64,000 bases of DNA from an uncultured Pseudovibrio sp. (GTDB taxonomy: Bacteria > Pseudomonadota > Alphaproteobacteria > Rhizobiales > Stappiaceae). The translations under genes were made by a program, and so were the position numbers. The stretch covers positions 1-64,000 of the forward strand of contig CANMBS010000012.1 in the NCBI GenBank assembly GCA_947496145.1, written 5' to 3'. Below the pieces are notes generated by a model. It worked only from the letters and a program-made list of their open reading frames with translations, had not been told where the DNA came from and searched no databases. Shown here piece after piece: positions 52,540 through 61,873 of this stretch (positions are counted from its first letter, which is position 1; every line of letters starts with the position of its first letter).

Positions 52540-54972
52540 TCAAAGGGCTTGTTTTACAGGTGTTTGCGGGCGCATTGCCTTTCCCTTGGGGTCAAAGGCA
52601 GCCTGACGGGATAATGCGCCAGCAAACCGGGTTCCTGCAATGTCAACATTGAGGGTAATTTCTCCTTCCAGCTTCAAGAGGCCAGCTTCGACAAGAGCGA
52701 GTGCGACAGGTTTGCCGACCCGGTAGCCAAAGGCTGCGGATGTGGTTTTGCCGATGATTTTTCCGTTCAGGTAGACTGGCTCATTGCCGAGCGGAACGGC
52801 GGTTTCATCTTCAAGGATAATTGAGACAACACGCTTTTTGAGCGGCTGTTCTTTGCGCGCCAACAATGCCTCTTTGCCGATGAAGGCTTTTGACCAGTCC
52901 ACGGCAAACTCAAGACCTGCTTCGAGCGGTGTTAAGTCTGTATCCAGATCATGACCATAGGCGAGGAACTGCTTTTCAATGCGCATAGATGACTGGGCGA
53001 AGATGCCTGCTGGCGTGGCCCCTGCTGCACGGAAAACATCGTAAAGTCTGCCCGCATCCTTTGCCGCACAGGTGATCTCCCAACCTGCCTCACCTACATA
53101 TGACAGGCGAACAGCGCGGACAGAGATGCCTGCAATTGTGGTTTCACAATGGGAGAAGTATTTAAGCTCATTCAGGGCTGTGCCGCCAACTTCTGCTGCG
53201 ATGCCTGGTGCTTCAGGACCCATGAGGCCGATCACTGCATAGTCCCCGGTTTCATCCTTGATGGTTACGTTTTCGCCCTCTTGCAGATGACTGGTTATCC
53301 AGGCGAAATCGCGTTTGAGGGAGATTGTGCCCACATACAACCTGTAATCATCTTCTGCCAGCCGCAAAACGGTCAGATCGCTTTCGATGCCGCCCCGCTC
53401 GTTGAGCATGGCAGTGTAAATGGCGCGACCGGGCGCACGGCTCATGTTGTTGGCGCAGATGCGGTTGAGGAAGCTTTCTGCATCAGGGCCGGAAATTCTG
53501 ATTTTGCCGAAGGTGGACTGGTCAAAGATCGCAGCTTGCGTGCTGGCAGCTTTGACTTCGCGCCCTACCTGCTCAAACCACTCAGGCTTGCCAAAGGTGA
53601 GTACTGGTTCTTTATCTTTGTTGAAGTAAAGCGGGCGCTCGAAGCCATAGAACTGACCGAAATGAGCTTTTTCCGCTTCCCATTTGTTGTTTAGCGGGAC
53701 TTTGCGCAGGTTGCGGGATGTGCTCCACTGACGGCCCGGGAACGTGATTTCATAGTGTTTGCCGAGAACTTCCGGGACACGAGCTGCCAGTGTTCCGATG
53801 TTGTTAAAGCAGCCAGCAAACCGTTTGGGGTCGGCTTCGTGCAGATCAGTCGGCGTATGGCCGTTGATGATGCAGTGCGCAAGCGCGTGGCCTGCTCCGC
53901 CGCCACTTGCCACACCAATGGAGTTCATGCCGCATCCAAGGAAGAGGCCTCTGGTTTCTGCCGTTTCACCCAGCAAGAACGAACCGTCGGGAGTGAATGA
54001 CTCTGGTCCGTTAAGCAGCATCCGCACTTCAGCAGTCTCAAGTGCTGGCAGGCGATGCAAAGCGTTTAACATCATGGGTTCAAAGTGGTCCCAGTCTTCT
54101 CCCAGCAACCCAAATGAGAAGTTTTCGCCCAGCATATCAGGTGAGATGGCTTTGCCCATGGGTTCGAAGCAGCCGACCAAAAGACCGCCACCCTCATCGC
54201 GCATATACAGATGGTTGTCATGATCGGACAGGGTTGGCACGTTGCCAGAGATGCCTTCGATGGGTTTGGTCAGGAGATAGAAATGCTCACAGGCCCACAC
54301 GGGAATACTTGCCCCCGCCATTTGAGCTGCCTTTCTGGACCATAGCCCGGTACACAGAGCGACGGCATCGCAGCTGATGGTGCCTTTTTCAGTTTCTACG
54401 CCTGTTATGCGTCCGTTCTTCGTCAGAATGCCGGTCACACCTGTGTTTTCGAAGATCCTTGCTCCCCGGGATTTTGCACCCTTCACGAGAGCGGCGCAGA
54501 GATCAGAAGGGCTGACGCGCCCGTCATCCGGGGACCAGACTGCTCCCAGTACATCTTCATCATTCATCAAAGGCCAGCGCTCTCTGGCCTCTTCGCGGGA
54601 GATGGACTGAGCAGCTACACCAAACATATGAGCAAGCGCTTCCTGACGCTTGATGTGAACGAGACGTTCAGGATTAGTGGCAATGGAAAGAGACCCTTTT
54701 TGAATCCACCCGGTTGCCTGCCCTGTTTCCTTCTCCAGCTCCGAGTAGAGTTCAACAGAATATTTGATCAGGTCCGTCAGGTTTTGTGATGAACGCAAAG
54801 CACGGACCTGCGCGGCGGAATGCCATGTGGTGCCGGAGGTCAACTCGTTGCGTTCGAGCAGGATCGCATCGCTCACGCCCGCTTTGGCAAGGTGATAGAG
54901 GGTGGAGCAGCCCATGACACCGCCGCCAATAACGACGACAGAAGCATGGTTGGGGAGCTTGGTTTGGGACAT
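52540..54972 (-). CDS. FAD-dependent oxidoreductase fused to GcvT domain (dimethylglycine/sarcosine dehydrogenase-like)
   Basis: This 810-residue protein has an FAD-binding DAO domain (about 10-370) opening V-V-V-I-G-G-G-V-M-G. His51 in T-S-G-T-T-W-H corresponds to the site of covalent FAD attachment in dimethylglycine dehydrogenase. The family middle domain (about 373-427) and GcvT folate-binding domains (about 430-800, with Y-V-G-E-A-G-W-E-I) follow. Such enzymes demethylate N-methylated glycines and pass the C1 unit to tetrahydrofolate. ATG 54972 is preferred over 55071. It is divergent from an RpiR regulator, next to a TAXI-TRAP transporter. The exact amine is unknown; dimethylglycine, sarcosine or another methylated amine are options. 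Confidence 0.9.
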   Translation of the reverse strand: MSQTKLPNHASVVVIGGGVMGCSTLYHLAKAGVSDAILLERNELTSGTTWHSAAQVRALRSSQNLTDLIKYSVELYSELEKETGQATGWIQKGSLSIATNPERLVHIKRQEALAHMFGVAAQSISREEARERWPLMNDEDVLGAVWSPDDGRVSPSDLCAALVKGAKSRGARIFENTGVTGILTKNGRITGVETEKGTISCDAVALCTGLWSRKAAQMAGASIPVWACEHFYLLTKPIEGISGNVPTLSDHDNHLYMRDEGGGLLVGCFEPMGKAISPDMLGENFSFGLLGEDWDHFEPMMLNALHRLPALETAEVRMLLNGPESFTPDGSFLLGETAETRGLFLGCGMNSIGVASGGGAGHALAHCIINGHTPTDLHEADPKRFAGCFNNIGTLAARVPEVLGKHYEITFPGRQWSTSRNLRKVPLNNKWEAEKAHFGQFYGFERPLYFNKDKEPVLTFGKPEWFEQVGREVKAASTQAAIFDQSTFGKIRISGPDAESFLNRICANNMSRAPGRAIYTAMLNERGGIESDLTVLRLAEDDYRLYVGTISLKRDFAWITSHLQEGENVTIKDETGDYAVIGLMGPEAPGIAAEVGGTALNELKYFSHCETTIAGISVRAVRLSYVGEAGWEITCAAKDAGRLYDVFRAAGATPAGIFAQSSMRIEKQFLAYGHDLDTDLTPLEAGLEFAVDWSKAFIGKEALLARKEQPLKKRVVSIILEDETAVPLGNEPVYLNGKIIGKTTSAAFGYRVGKPVALALVEAGLLKLEGEITLNVDIAGTRFAGALSRQAAFDPKGKAMRPQTPVKQAL

Positions 54973-55043
54973 CGAACTGATCTCAACTGGTGTAAGGTTC
55001 GTCGAAATCCACAATGACCCCGACAGTAAAACTACCTGCGCCA

Positions 55044-55105
55044 GCAAAATAAAAAAAATCATTTGTGTCAATAAATAAAATAATATAACATTTGTTTTAT
55101 TTTGG
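55044..55105. promoter_or_regulatory. Paired CAAAATAAAA / TTTTATTTTG repeats, possible RpiR operator
   Basis: CAAAATAAAA begins at about 55045 and its complement TTTTATTTTG ends at about 55104, with a further AATAAAA at 55074-55080. They lie in the 140 bp between the flavoprotein and RpiR start codons. RpiR-type sites are often A/T-rich inverted repeats, but low complexity leaves room for chance. Confidence 0.35.
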
Positions 55106-55112
55106 AACTGCT

Positions 55113-55988
55113 ATGGATTTACAGAAAAGACGAATAATCGCAATGCTGATGGAGGATATGGAGAGCTATCCCCGAAGCATCAAAAAGATAGCCATGTATG
55201 TGGTGGACCATCCCGATGAATTCGGCATGGCCTCCATCCGCGACACGGCCAAGGCTGCGGATGTGAGTACGAACAGTCTGGTCCGGCTCGCTAACATGCT
55301 TGGGTTTGAGAGCTTCCAGCAGCTGCGAGCCCCCTTCCGGCAGGCTTTGACTCACCGGCCAACCGCTACAGAGCCAGATCAGTGGATTGAAGACCTTTAT
55401 CAGCGCGGCGGCCCTTCGCGTACCAAAGCCAATGCGGCGTCGAGCGTCATTAGTAACGTGACAAAGGCCATTCGGGACATTTCTCCAGAGACGATTGAAG
55501 CTGCGGCCCGAGCGATTCTTCTGGCGCGGAAAGTCTACTTGCTGGGGTCAAGAGCCCCCTATGGATTGGCACATTATCTGTATTATGTGGGGAGAATGGC
55601 TCTTAATAATCTAGAAATCGCCCCCCGACACGCAAATTCTGCCGTGGATGAAATATTGCATGCAAGTGAGCAGGATGTGGTTTTTGCGATCTCCATGACA
55701 CCTTTTACCCTTGACACGATTAATGCGTGCAGGTGGGCAAAAAAGAAAGGTGCAAAGCTCATCCTTCTCAGTGACAGCGCGGCAGAAAGCCTGCCTCTTC
55801 AGGCAGATCTCACTATTATCACGCCAATTTCCACGTCAATGTATTTCCCCAGTTTTGTTGCGGCACAGGCTGTTCTTGAATGGTTACTGGAAGAAATAAG
55901 CTATCAGGGAGGCCCTCAAATTAAATCACGAATAGAGTCTATTAGACAGATGCGTCTGGATGCGAGTGTTTACTGGCCGGAAAAATAA
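55113..55988 (+). CDS. RpiR-family regulator (HTH plus SIS domain)
   Basis: This 291-residue protein has an RpiR helix-turn-helix (about 10-80: S-I-R-D-T-A-K-A-A-D-V-S-T-N-S-L-V-R-L-A) followed by a SIS sugar-isomerase-fold ligand domain (about 120-260: K-V-Y-L-L-G-S-R-A-P-Y-G-L-A). RpiR proteins usually sense phosphosugars, but members next to amine catabolic genes exist. It is divergent from the flavoprotein gene and upstream of the TAXI-TRAP genes and probably controls both. ATG 55113 is preferred over a TTG at 55092. Confidence 0.92.
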   Translation: MDLQKRRIIAMLMEDMESYPRSIKKIAMYVVDHPDEFGMASIRDTAKAADVSTNSLVRLANMLGFESFQQLRAPFRQALTHRPTATEPDQWIEDLYQRGGPSRTKANAASSVISNVTKAIRDISPETIEAAARAILLARKVYLLGSRAPYGLAHYLYYVGRMALNNLEIAPRHANSAVDEILHASEQDVVFAISMTPFTLDTINACRWAKKKGAKLILLSDSAAESLPLQADLTIITPISTSMYFPSFVAAQAVLEWLLEEISYQGGPQIKSRIESIRQMRLDASVYWPEK

Positions 55989-56105
55989 AATTTTGTTGGC
56001 ATTTGACTTTAAAAATTACATAAGTAAGCATACCAAGAGAGAAAAAACATAAGGGTTCTTGATCAAGAGTTCTTCGCAGATTCACATCCAGAGAGGCGCA
56101 TATTT

Positions 56106-57071
56106 ATGAAACTTTCAACCCTGCTCGCCGCAGCAATTTCATCTACTCTTCTGATTGGCTCTGCCGCTCAGGCTGCCGATAGATTTATTACCATCGGTAC
56201 CGGTGGGGTGACTGGTGTTTATTATCCAACGGGTGGCGCTATCTGCCGTCTGGTCAACAAAGACCGCAAGAACCACGGCATTCGCTGCTCTGTGGAATCC
56301 ACGGGTGGTTCTGTTTACAACACCCGCACGATCCGTCGTGGAGAGCTTGATTTTGGTGTGGCACAGTCAGACGTTCAGGCTGCTGCGCTGGCAGGTACCG
56401 GTAAGTTTGCAGATGATGGCGCGTATGCTGACCTTCGCGCTCTGTTCTCCGTGCATCCTGAGCCAATGCATGTGATGGTTCGTGCAGACAGCGGCATCAC
56501 CGATGTTGCTGGTATGAAGGGCAAAAAAGTTAACATCGGCAACCCGGGGTCCGGCACCCGCGTTCTGGCTGATACACTGATGAAGTATTATGGCGTGACA
56601 CCAGCCGACTTTGCACTGGCTGCTGAGCTGAAGTCCTCTGAGCAAGCTTCTGCACTGTGCGATGGCAAGATTGACGCCACCATCTGGGCAGCTGGCCTTC
56701 CAAACGGGTCTTCTCAGGAAGCAACAAGCAGCTGTGACGTGAAGATTTTGCCACTGGCAGGGGCTGAGATCGACAAGCTGCTGGCTGAAAACAAAGCTTA
56801 TGCAGCTGCGACCATTCCAGGTGGCATGTACCCGAACAACGCTGATGACATTTCATCTTGGGGTCCTAAAGCGACTTTCGTAACTTCTGCTCAGACTGCA
56901 GATGATGTGGCTTATGCTGTTGTTAAAGGTGTGTTTGACAACTTTGAAAGCTTCAAGAAGCTGCACCCTGCATTCGCACGTCTGAAAGAAAGTGAAATGA
57001 TCAAGGACGGTCTGTCCGCTGATCTGCATCCTGGCGCTGTAAAGTACTACAAAGAGCGCGGCTGGATGTAA
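56106..57071 (+). CDS. TAXI-family TRAP transporter solute-binding protein
   Basis: This 321-residue periplasmic protein has a signal peptide with probable cleavage at A-Q-A-A-D near residue 23. The mature part opens F-I-T-I-G-T-G-G-V-T-G-V-Y-Y-P-T-G-G-A, the hallmark of TAXI binding proteins. It delivers a substrate to the fused permease encoded 208 bp on. TAXI proteins with known ligands bind glutamate or related compounds; here the ligand may be a methylated amino acid, given the adjacent flavoprotein. A strong hairpin follows the stop codon. Confidence 0.95.
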   Translation: MKLSTLLAAAISSTLLIGSAAQAADRFITIGTGGVTGVYYPTGGAICRLVNKDRKNHGIRCSVESTGGSVYNTRTIRRGELDFGVAQSDVQAAALAGTGKFADDGAYADLRALFSVHPEPMHVMVRADSGITDVAGMKGKKVNIGNPGSGTRVLADTLMKYYGVTPADFALAAELKSSEQASALCDGKIDATIWAAGLPNGSSQEATSSCDVKILPLAGAEIDKLLAENKAYAAATIPGGMYPNNADDISSWGPKATFVTSAQTADDVAYAVVKGVFDNFESFKKLHPAFARLKESEMIKDGLSADLHPGAVKYYKERGWM

Positions 57072-57086
57072 TTTCGAGCATATAGA

Positions 57087-57120
57087 TAGCCACTCCCCGG
57101 CCAGCGTCGGGGAGTGGCTA
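57087..57120 (+). terminator. Strong hairpin between TAXI SBP and permease genes
   Basis: TAGCCACTCCCCG (57087-57099) and CGGGGAGTGGCTA (57108-57120) form a perfect 13-bp stem, followed by TTTTCATT. As an intrinsic terminator with read-through it would make the SBP more abundant than the permease. Confidence 0.8.
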
Positions 57121-57279
57121 TTTTCATTATGTGCTCTAGCATTCCTAGATGATCGAAGCGCTCATTCAGGCTCTCTCCAAGCAACACATTAAACAAGAAT
57201 TTGAGAGACCGTCTGAGCTTATTGATTTCCAGCATGCCCGCGCTCTCAAGGTGCGTGTAATGCTGTACGGCGAGGTAGT

Positions 57280-59937
57280 ATGACCAATTCAACAGACATC
57301 GAGAGCGGATTTAAACCGGAGGCCGGAACGAAACCCCGGAATATTACAGTTGAGCCTGTCGATCTGGACAGCATGATCGCAGAGTCAGACACAGGTGCCA
57401 GAGCGCCTACTGGTCTTTTCTCTCAGGCTACCCTTTGGGTTGTTCCCTTATTCTGGTCTCTGTTTCAGTTATGGATTGCGTCTCCCTTACCATTTATTCT
57501 TGGGGTTGGAGTGTGGAATGACACGCAGACCCGCGCCATCCATCTGGCTTTTGCAGTCTTCCTCGCCTATGTGGCTTACCCAACATTCAAAGCCAGCCCG
57601 CGCCGTTATATTCCCATACAAGACTGGGCTTTAGCGCTGATTTCAGCGGGAACTGCGGCTTACATCTGGCTGTTCTATCAAGGCCTGTCTGACCGCGTTG
57701 GCGCACCAAGCACTATGGATGTGATTGTAGCGGGTGTTGGCATCGTGCTGTTGATGGAAGCTGCACGGCGATCCCTTGGCCTGCCTTTGATGGCGGTGTC
57801 AGCCTTCTTCCTTGCCTATGTTTTCTTTGGCTCGTGGGATGCCCTGCCAGATATTGTGCGCTGGAAGGGAGCTTCCTTTGAAAAAGCCATGTCTCATATG
57901 TGGCTGACAACGGAAGGTGTCTTTGGCGTTGCCCTTGGGGTCTCATCCGGTTTCGTCTTCCTGTTTGTTTTGTTTGGCTCCCTGCTTAATCAGGCCGGGG
58001 CTGGCAATTACTTCGTCCAGATCGCTTTTTCGCTTTTAGGGCATATGCGCGGTGGCCCGGCTAAAGCGGCTGTGGTTTCTTCTGCCATGACTGGTCTGAT
58101 CTCCGGTTCTTCTATTGCCAATGTGGTGACAACAGGCACCTTCACTATTCCGCTTATGAAAAAGGTGGGCTTCCCGCCTGAGAAAGCTGGCGCTGTTGAG
58201 GTGTCCTCCTCTGTGAACGGTGTGCTCACACCGCCTGTTATGGGTGCTGTAGCGTTCCTGATGACTGAGTATGTTGGCATTTCTTATGTGGAGGTGGTTA
58301 AGCACGCGATTGTTCCGGCGCTTATCTCCTACATTGCCCTTGTTTACATCGTGCATCTGGAAGCCCTGAAGAACGATATGGAAGGACTGCCACGGGCGAC
58401 ACCGCTTGGTCCGCTTAAGGCGCGGTTGCTGCGTACCGGCATTATCGTTTCCAGCTTCCTCATTCTGGCCTCCGTGGTTTACTACGTCATTACCTTCCTG
58501 AAGATGTTCTTCATCGGGTCTGCGGCCTGGCCGATCATGGCTCTGCTGGTTGCAGGTTATGTGTGGCTGATCTGGCTTTCCTCCCGTGTTCCGGATCTGG
58601 AAGTTGAAGATCCGAACAAACCAGTGATGACGCTGCCCGAGTTTAAGAATATCGCCCGTACTGGTATTCATTACGTGGTACCGATCATTGTGCTGATCTG
58701 GTTCCTCATCGTGGAATGGAAGTCTCCTGCGTTCTCAGCGTTCTGGGCGACCTTGTTCCTTATCTTCCTTCTCGTGACACAGCATCCGCTCAAGGCGTTT
58801 TTCCGTCGCAATCAGAATCTGGGATCTGCCTTCAGGCATGGCCTGAGTGATCTTGGCGAAGGGCTTATAACTGGCGCTCGCAATATGATTGGTCTTGCAT
58901 GTGCCATGGGCGTTGCCGGTATTATTGTGGGTGCAGTCACGCTTACCGGTATCGGTCAGGTTATGGCTGAGTTCGTTGAGTTCCTCTCCGGCGGCAATCT
59001 GCTGGCTATGCTGTTCTTCGTCGCGCTGATCTCCATCATTTTGGGCATGGGCCTGCCAACCACCGCTAACTACATTGTGGTTTCCTCCCTGATGGCAGGT
59101 GTTGTGGTTGAGCTGGGTGCGCAATCCGGCCTGATTGTGCCGCTGGTTGCCGTGCATATGTTCTGCTTCTATTACGGCATTATGGCGGATGTGACGCCGC
59201 CTGTGGGGCTTGCCTCATTCGCAGCTGCCGCGATCTCTGGCGGCGACCCGCTGAAGACCGGTTTTACCGCATTCTTCTATTCCCTGCGAACAGCGCTGCT
59301 GCCATTCCTGTTTATCTTCAACACAGACCTGCTGCTGATTGATGTGGGGCCGCTGCAGGCGATCTTTGTCTTCATCATAGCGCTGATAGCCATGCTGGTC
59401 TTTGCCGCTGGAACCATGGGATATTTCTTTACCAGAAGCCGCCTCTGGGAGTCTCTGGCTCTTGTGGCCGTTGCTCTCGTGCTCTTCAGACCCGGCTTCC
59501 TACTGGACCAGATCAGCCCTGCCCATTCAATCATCACGCCATCACAGATCAATGAGCTGGCTGCAAAGGCTCCCGACGAAGGGCACCTGCGGCTGAAGCT
59601 GGAAGGGGTTAATCTGGATGGAAACTTCATCTCCTCCACCTTTGAATTGCCACTGGGCAAGGCCGGACGAGATGCAGTTGCACGACTGCGTGATGATGCA
59701 GGCATTGAGTTCCGCAAGGATGCGGACAAAGTCGTTGTTGATGCCATCAGTTTTGGCAAGCCTGCGGAGCAAGCCGGAGTTGATTTCGACTGGGAGCTGA
59801 CAGGCATTGAGGTTGCAAATGACCGGATGCCAAAGCAAATCTTCTATATTCCAGCCCTGATGCTACTGGGACTGATCATCTTTGTGCAACGGCGCCGCCG
59901 CGCCAGACACACCTTCTCTAAAGGAGCGCTCGCATGA
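57280..59937 (+). CDS. TRAP transporter fused 4TM/12TM permease, TAXI type
   Basis: This 885-residue membrane protein combines the small (DctQ-like) and large (DctM-like) permease parts. A 50-residue cytoplasmic tail is followed by about 16 or more hydrophobic segments. G-L-I-S-G-S-S-I-A-N-V-V-T-T-G-T and G-L-P-T-T-A-N-Y-I-V are typical of the large part. After about residue 745 a soluble domain of the DUF3394 type follows, then a last helix and a basic tail. It works with the preceding TAXI protein. It overlaps the UspA gene by four bases (ATGA). Confidence 0.95.
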   Translation: MTNSTDIESGFKPEAGTKPRNITVEPVDLDSMIAESDTGARAPTGLFSQATLWVVPLFWSLFQLWIASPLPFILGVGVWNDTQTRAIHLAFAVFLAYVAYPTFKASPRRYIPIQDWALALISAGTAAYIWLFYQGLSDRVGAPSTMDVIVAGVGIVLLMEAARRSLGLPLMAVSAFFLAYVFFGSWDALPDIVRWKGASFEKAMSHMWLTTEGVFGVALGVSSGFVFLFVLFGSLLNQAGAGNYFVQIAFSLLGHMRGGPAKAAVVSSAMTGLISGSSIANVVTTGTFTIPLMKKVGFPPEKAGAVEVSSSVNGVLTPPVMGAVAFLMTEYVGISYVEVVKHAIVPALISYIALVYIVHLEALKNDMEGLPRATPLGPLKARLLRTGIIVSSFLILASVVYYVITFLKMFFIGSAAWPIMALLVAGYVWLIWLSSRVPDLEVEDPNKPVMTLPEFKNIARTGIHYVVPIIVLIWFLIVEWKSPAFSAFWATLFLIFLLVTQHPLKAFFRRNQNLGSAFRHGLSDLGEGLITGARNMIGLACAMGVAGIIVGAVTLTGIGQVMAEFVEFLSGGNLLAMLFFVALISIILGMGLPTTANYIVVSSLMAGVVVELGAQSGLIVPLVAVHMFCFYYGIMADVTPPVGLASFAAAAISGGDPLKTGFTAFFYSLRTALLPFLFIFNTDLLLIDVGPLQAIFVFIIALIAMLVFAAGTMGYFFTRSRLWESLALVAVALVLFRPGFLLDQISPAHSIITPSQINELAAKAPDEGHLRLKLEGVNLDGNFISSTFELPLGKAGRDAVARLRDDAGIEFRKDADKVVVDAISFGKPAEQAGVDFDWELTGIEVANDRMPKQIFYIPALMLLGLIIFVQRRRRARHTFSKGALA

Positions 59938-60362
59938 CCGGGCCCGTACTTGTTGCTGTGGATCTGCCTCATGTCAATGAGCAGAAATCAATCATTGAAG
60001 AGGCAGCACGTCTTGCAAGTCTTGATAATCTCACGCTGAATCTGATCACGGTTATTCCCGATTATGACATGAGCTATGTGGGGGGCTTCTTCAAAGAGGA
60101 CGCCATTCACCGGGTACTGGAAGAGACCAGTGACAAGCTTTACGCCCTGACGAAAGAGCTGTTAGGCCCGGACCAGAAGGCCCATTGCATCGTCTCAAAA
60201 GGCAAGGCCTATGAGGAAATTCTTCTGGCTGCGGAGAAGGTGGATGCTTCTTTGATTGTCATTGGGGCACATGAGCCAAAAAACAAACGTTTTTTACTTG
60301 GCCGCACTGCCGCCCGCGTTATGCGTCACGCCCATTGCTCGGTGTATGTGGTTCGGGATTAA
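59934..60362 (+). CDS. Universal stress protein, UspA family
   Basis: This 142-residue protein of the UspA fold opens V-L-V-A-V-D-L and ends G-R-T-A-A-R-V-M-R-H-A-H-C-S-V-Y-V-V-R. The ATP-binding motif is only partly kept (G-A-H-E where G-x-x-G is usual). Its start overlaps the TRAP permease stop as ATGA. Translational coupling suggests it modulates the transporter, as TeaD does for the ectoine TRAP system TeaABC in Halomonas. That parallel is established knowledge; the role here is inference. Confidence 0.92.
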   Translation: MTGPVLVAVDLPHVNEQKSIIEEAARLASLDNLTLNLITVIPDYDMSYVGGFFKEDAIHRVLEETSDKLYALTKELLGPDQKAHCIVSKGKAYEEILLAAEKVDASLIVIGAHEPKNKRFLLGRTAARVMRHAHCSVYVVRD

Positions 60363-60395
60363 CATATCGACTTGCATGTTTTAAAATAGAGAAGG

Positions 60396-60417
60396 CTCCC
60401 TGCGGCTTCGCAGGGAG
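60396..60417 (+). terminator. Rho-independent terminator of the TAXI-TRAP operon
   Basis: CTCCCTGCG and CGCAGGGAG form a perfect nine-base stem with a GCTT loop, 34 bp after the UspA stop, followed by TTAATCG. The U-run is weak. Confidence 0.65.
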
Positions 60418-60572
60418 TTAATCGTGAAAATTTTTCAGGTAAAGTTTTAGGTATTACTGATAGTTTTTGGGACTAATTTCAAGTCAATATGACAATACCT
60501 TAAATAGTTCAATTTGCAGTTGCGTAAAGTTAGTTTAGTATACGCTCCTCTTGATTTATGAGGATGGCATAT

Positions 60573-61784
60573 ATGGCACGAATTCTCGTTACGTCCGCTC
60601 ATTCCAGAATTGGTTATCAGATTGTACGAAACTTAGGAGCGCATGGCCATCAGTTAGTATGCGCTGGCCGTCATGTTCCTTCAATGTGTTCGGGACTGCA
60701 AAATGTCATCACAGACCGACCCTATGGCGATCCCTTTGAGAACCCAAGCAAATTCATAGATAGCATCTGTGATCTTGTTCGGGAATTCCGGATAGACGTG
60801 ATACTTCCTGCGCATGAAGAAATATTTGTTCTGGCAAAATATGCAGACGAATTGGGAAACTGTAAGCTTGCCAGTCCATCCTATGATGCTCTTTTGCAAA
60901 TTCACGACAAGTATAACGTATCTTGCATGGCCCAGGCATTGAAAGTGCCATCTCCCGTTACAATCCGCCTCAGTAATCCTGAAAGTCTTCTTGAGGCCGC
61001 AAGTCGTCTTAGTTTCCCCTTTATTGTCAAACCCAGATGGGGCTCTGGAGCCGCAGGCGTAAAGCAAATTAAAGATGAGCAATCTCTCAACGAGCTAAAA
61101 GATAACTTTGAAACGCTGCTCACGGACACATCCTATATAGCCCAGCAAAAAGTCAGCGGTGTTGGTGCCGGGGTTGGTGTTTTGCTAGATCACGGCAGGG
61201 CTATCGCTGTTGGAGGTCACGAAAGGCTGCGGGAAATACCGATAACCGGTGGAACCTCAACAGCAAGAAAAACCCTTCAGGATGAAAAGCTAAAAGCTGC
61301 GGCTATTACACTCGCACAAGGCAGTAAGCTACACACGGGCGTGTGTATGGTTGAGTTTAAAACCAATCATGAGACTGGCGAATTCTGGGTTATTGAAGTT
61401 AATCCCAGATATTGGGGAGGCATGGCTACAGCATTGGAAGCAGGCATCAACTTTCCATCCCTGCACATGAATGCCCTCATGAATGGGGACAGTCAGAGTA
61501 TGCATTCACCTGAGGCAGTGAAACTAGTAGAGTCCCGCTGGTTTCTGGGTGAGGTGAGATACATTTTCGAAGCGCTCTCGCACCAGAAATGGAAAGACGT
61601 TCTTTCTATGGTTCGTGTTCAGCCCGGCCACCACATGAAGTATGAGGATATAGGACCCGGGCGTTGGCATGTGTTCAGGAAACAGCTTGCCGCCTATATT
61701 CATTCCTATCAATGCAACGGCAATTTTGGTTTTCAAAACGCAAGCAAAACCGCATTCTTTAATCAGGCGTACCAATCCGCGTGA
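60573..61784 (+). CDS. ATP-grasp family ligase, substrate unknown
   Basis: This 403-residue protein has a pre-ATP-grasp Rossmann-like domain (A-R-I-L-V-T-S-A-H-S-R-I-G-Y-Q-I-V-R) and an ATP-grasp domain with P-F-I-V-K-P-R-W-G-S-G-A-A-G-V near residue 150 and the metal-site E-V-N-P-R-Y-W-G-G near 275. Enzymes of this group join a carboxylate to an amine, thiol or similar via an acyl phosphate. The C-terminal 100 residues are unusual. The start at 60573 follows GAGGATGG. It begins an A+T-richer run with an acyl-CoA-dehydrogenase-like protein and a transferase, so it probably belongs to a cell-surface or secondary-metabolite pathway. No specific product can be named. Confidence 0.85.
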   Translation: MARILVTSAHSRIGYQIVRNLGAHGHQLVCAGRHVPSMCSGLQNVITDRPYGDPFENPSKFIDSICDLVREFRIDVILPAHEEIFVLAKYADELGNCKLASPSYDALLQIHDKYNVSCMAQALKVPSPVTIRLSNPESLLEAASRLSFPFIVKPRWGSGAAGVKQIKDEQSLNELKDNFETLLTDTSYIAQQKVSGVGAGVGVLLDHGRAIAVGGHERLREIPITGGTSTARKTLQDEKLKAAAITLAQGSKLHTGVCMVEFKTNHETGEFWVIEVNPRYWGGMATALEAGINFPSLHMNALMNGDSQSMHSPEAVKLVESRWFLGEVRYIFEALSHQKWKDVLSMVRVQPGHHMKYEDIGPGRWHVFRKQLAAYIHSYQCNGNFGFQNASKTAFFNQAYQSA

Positions 61785-61873
61785 GGGTTAACTACGTTCC
61801 TCTTCCCAAAACTTTCACCTAACGCCTTTCTGACCATGATTTGTTTTAGAACGCACTTTCTAAGAGATCCGAA

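Noticed and set aside
26736-61784. Linking the CofD-like protein and the ATP-grasp enzyme as parts of one GAK system
   Set aside because: They are more than 30 kb apart in unrelated neighbourhoods, and the ATP-grasp gene clusters with other genes.
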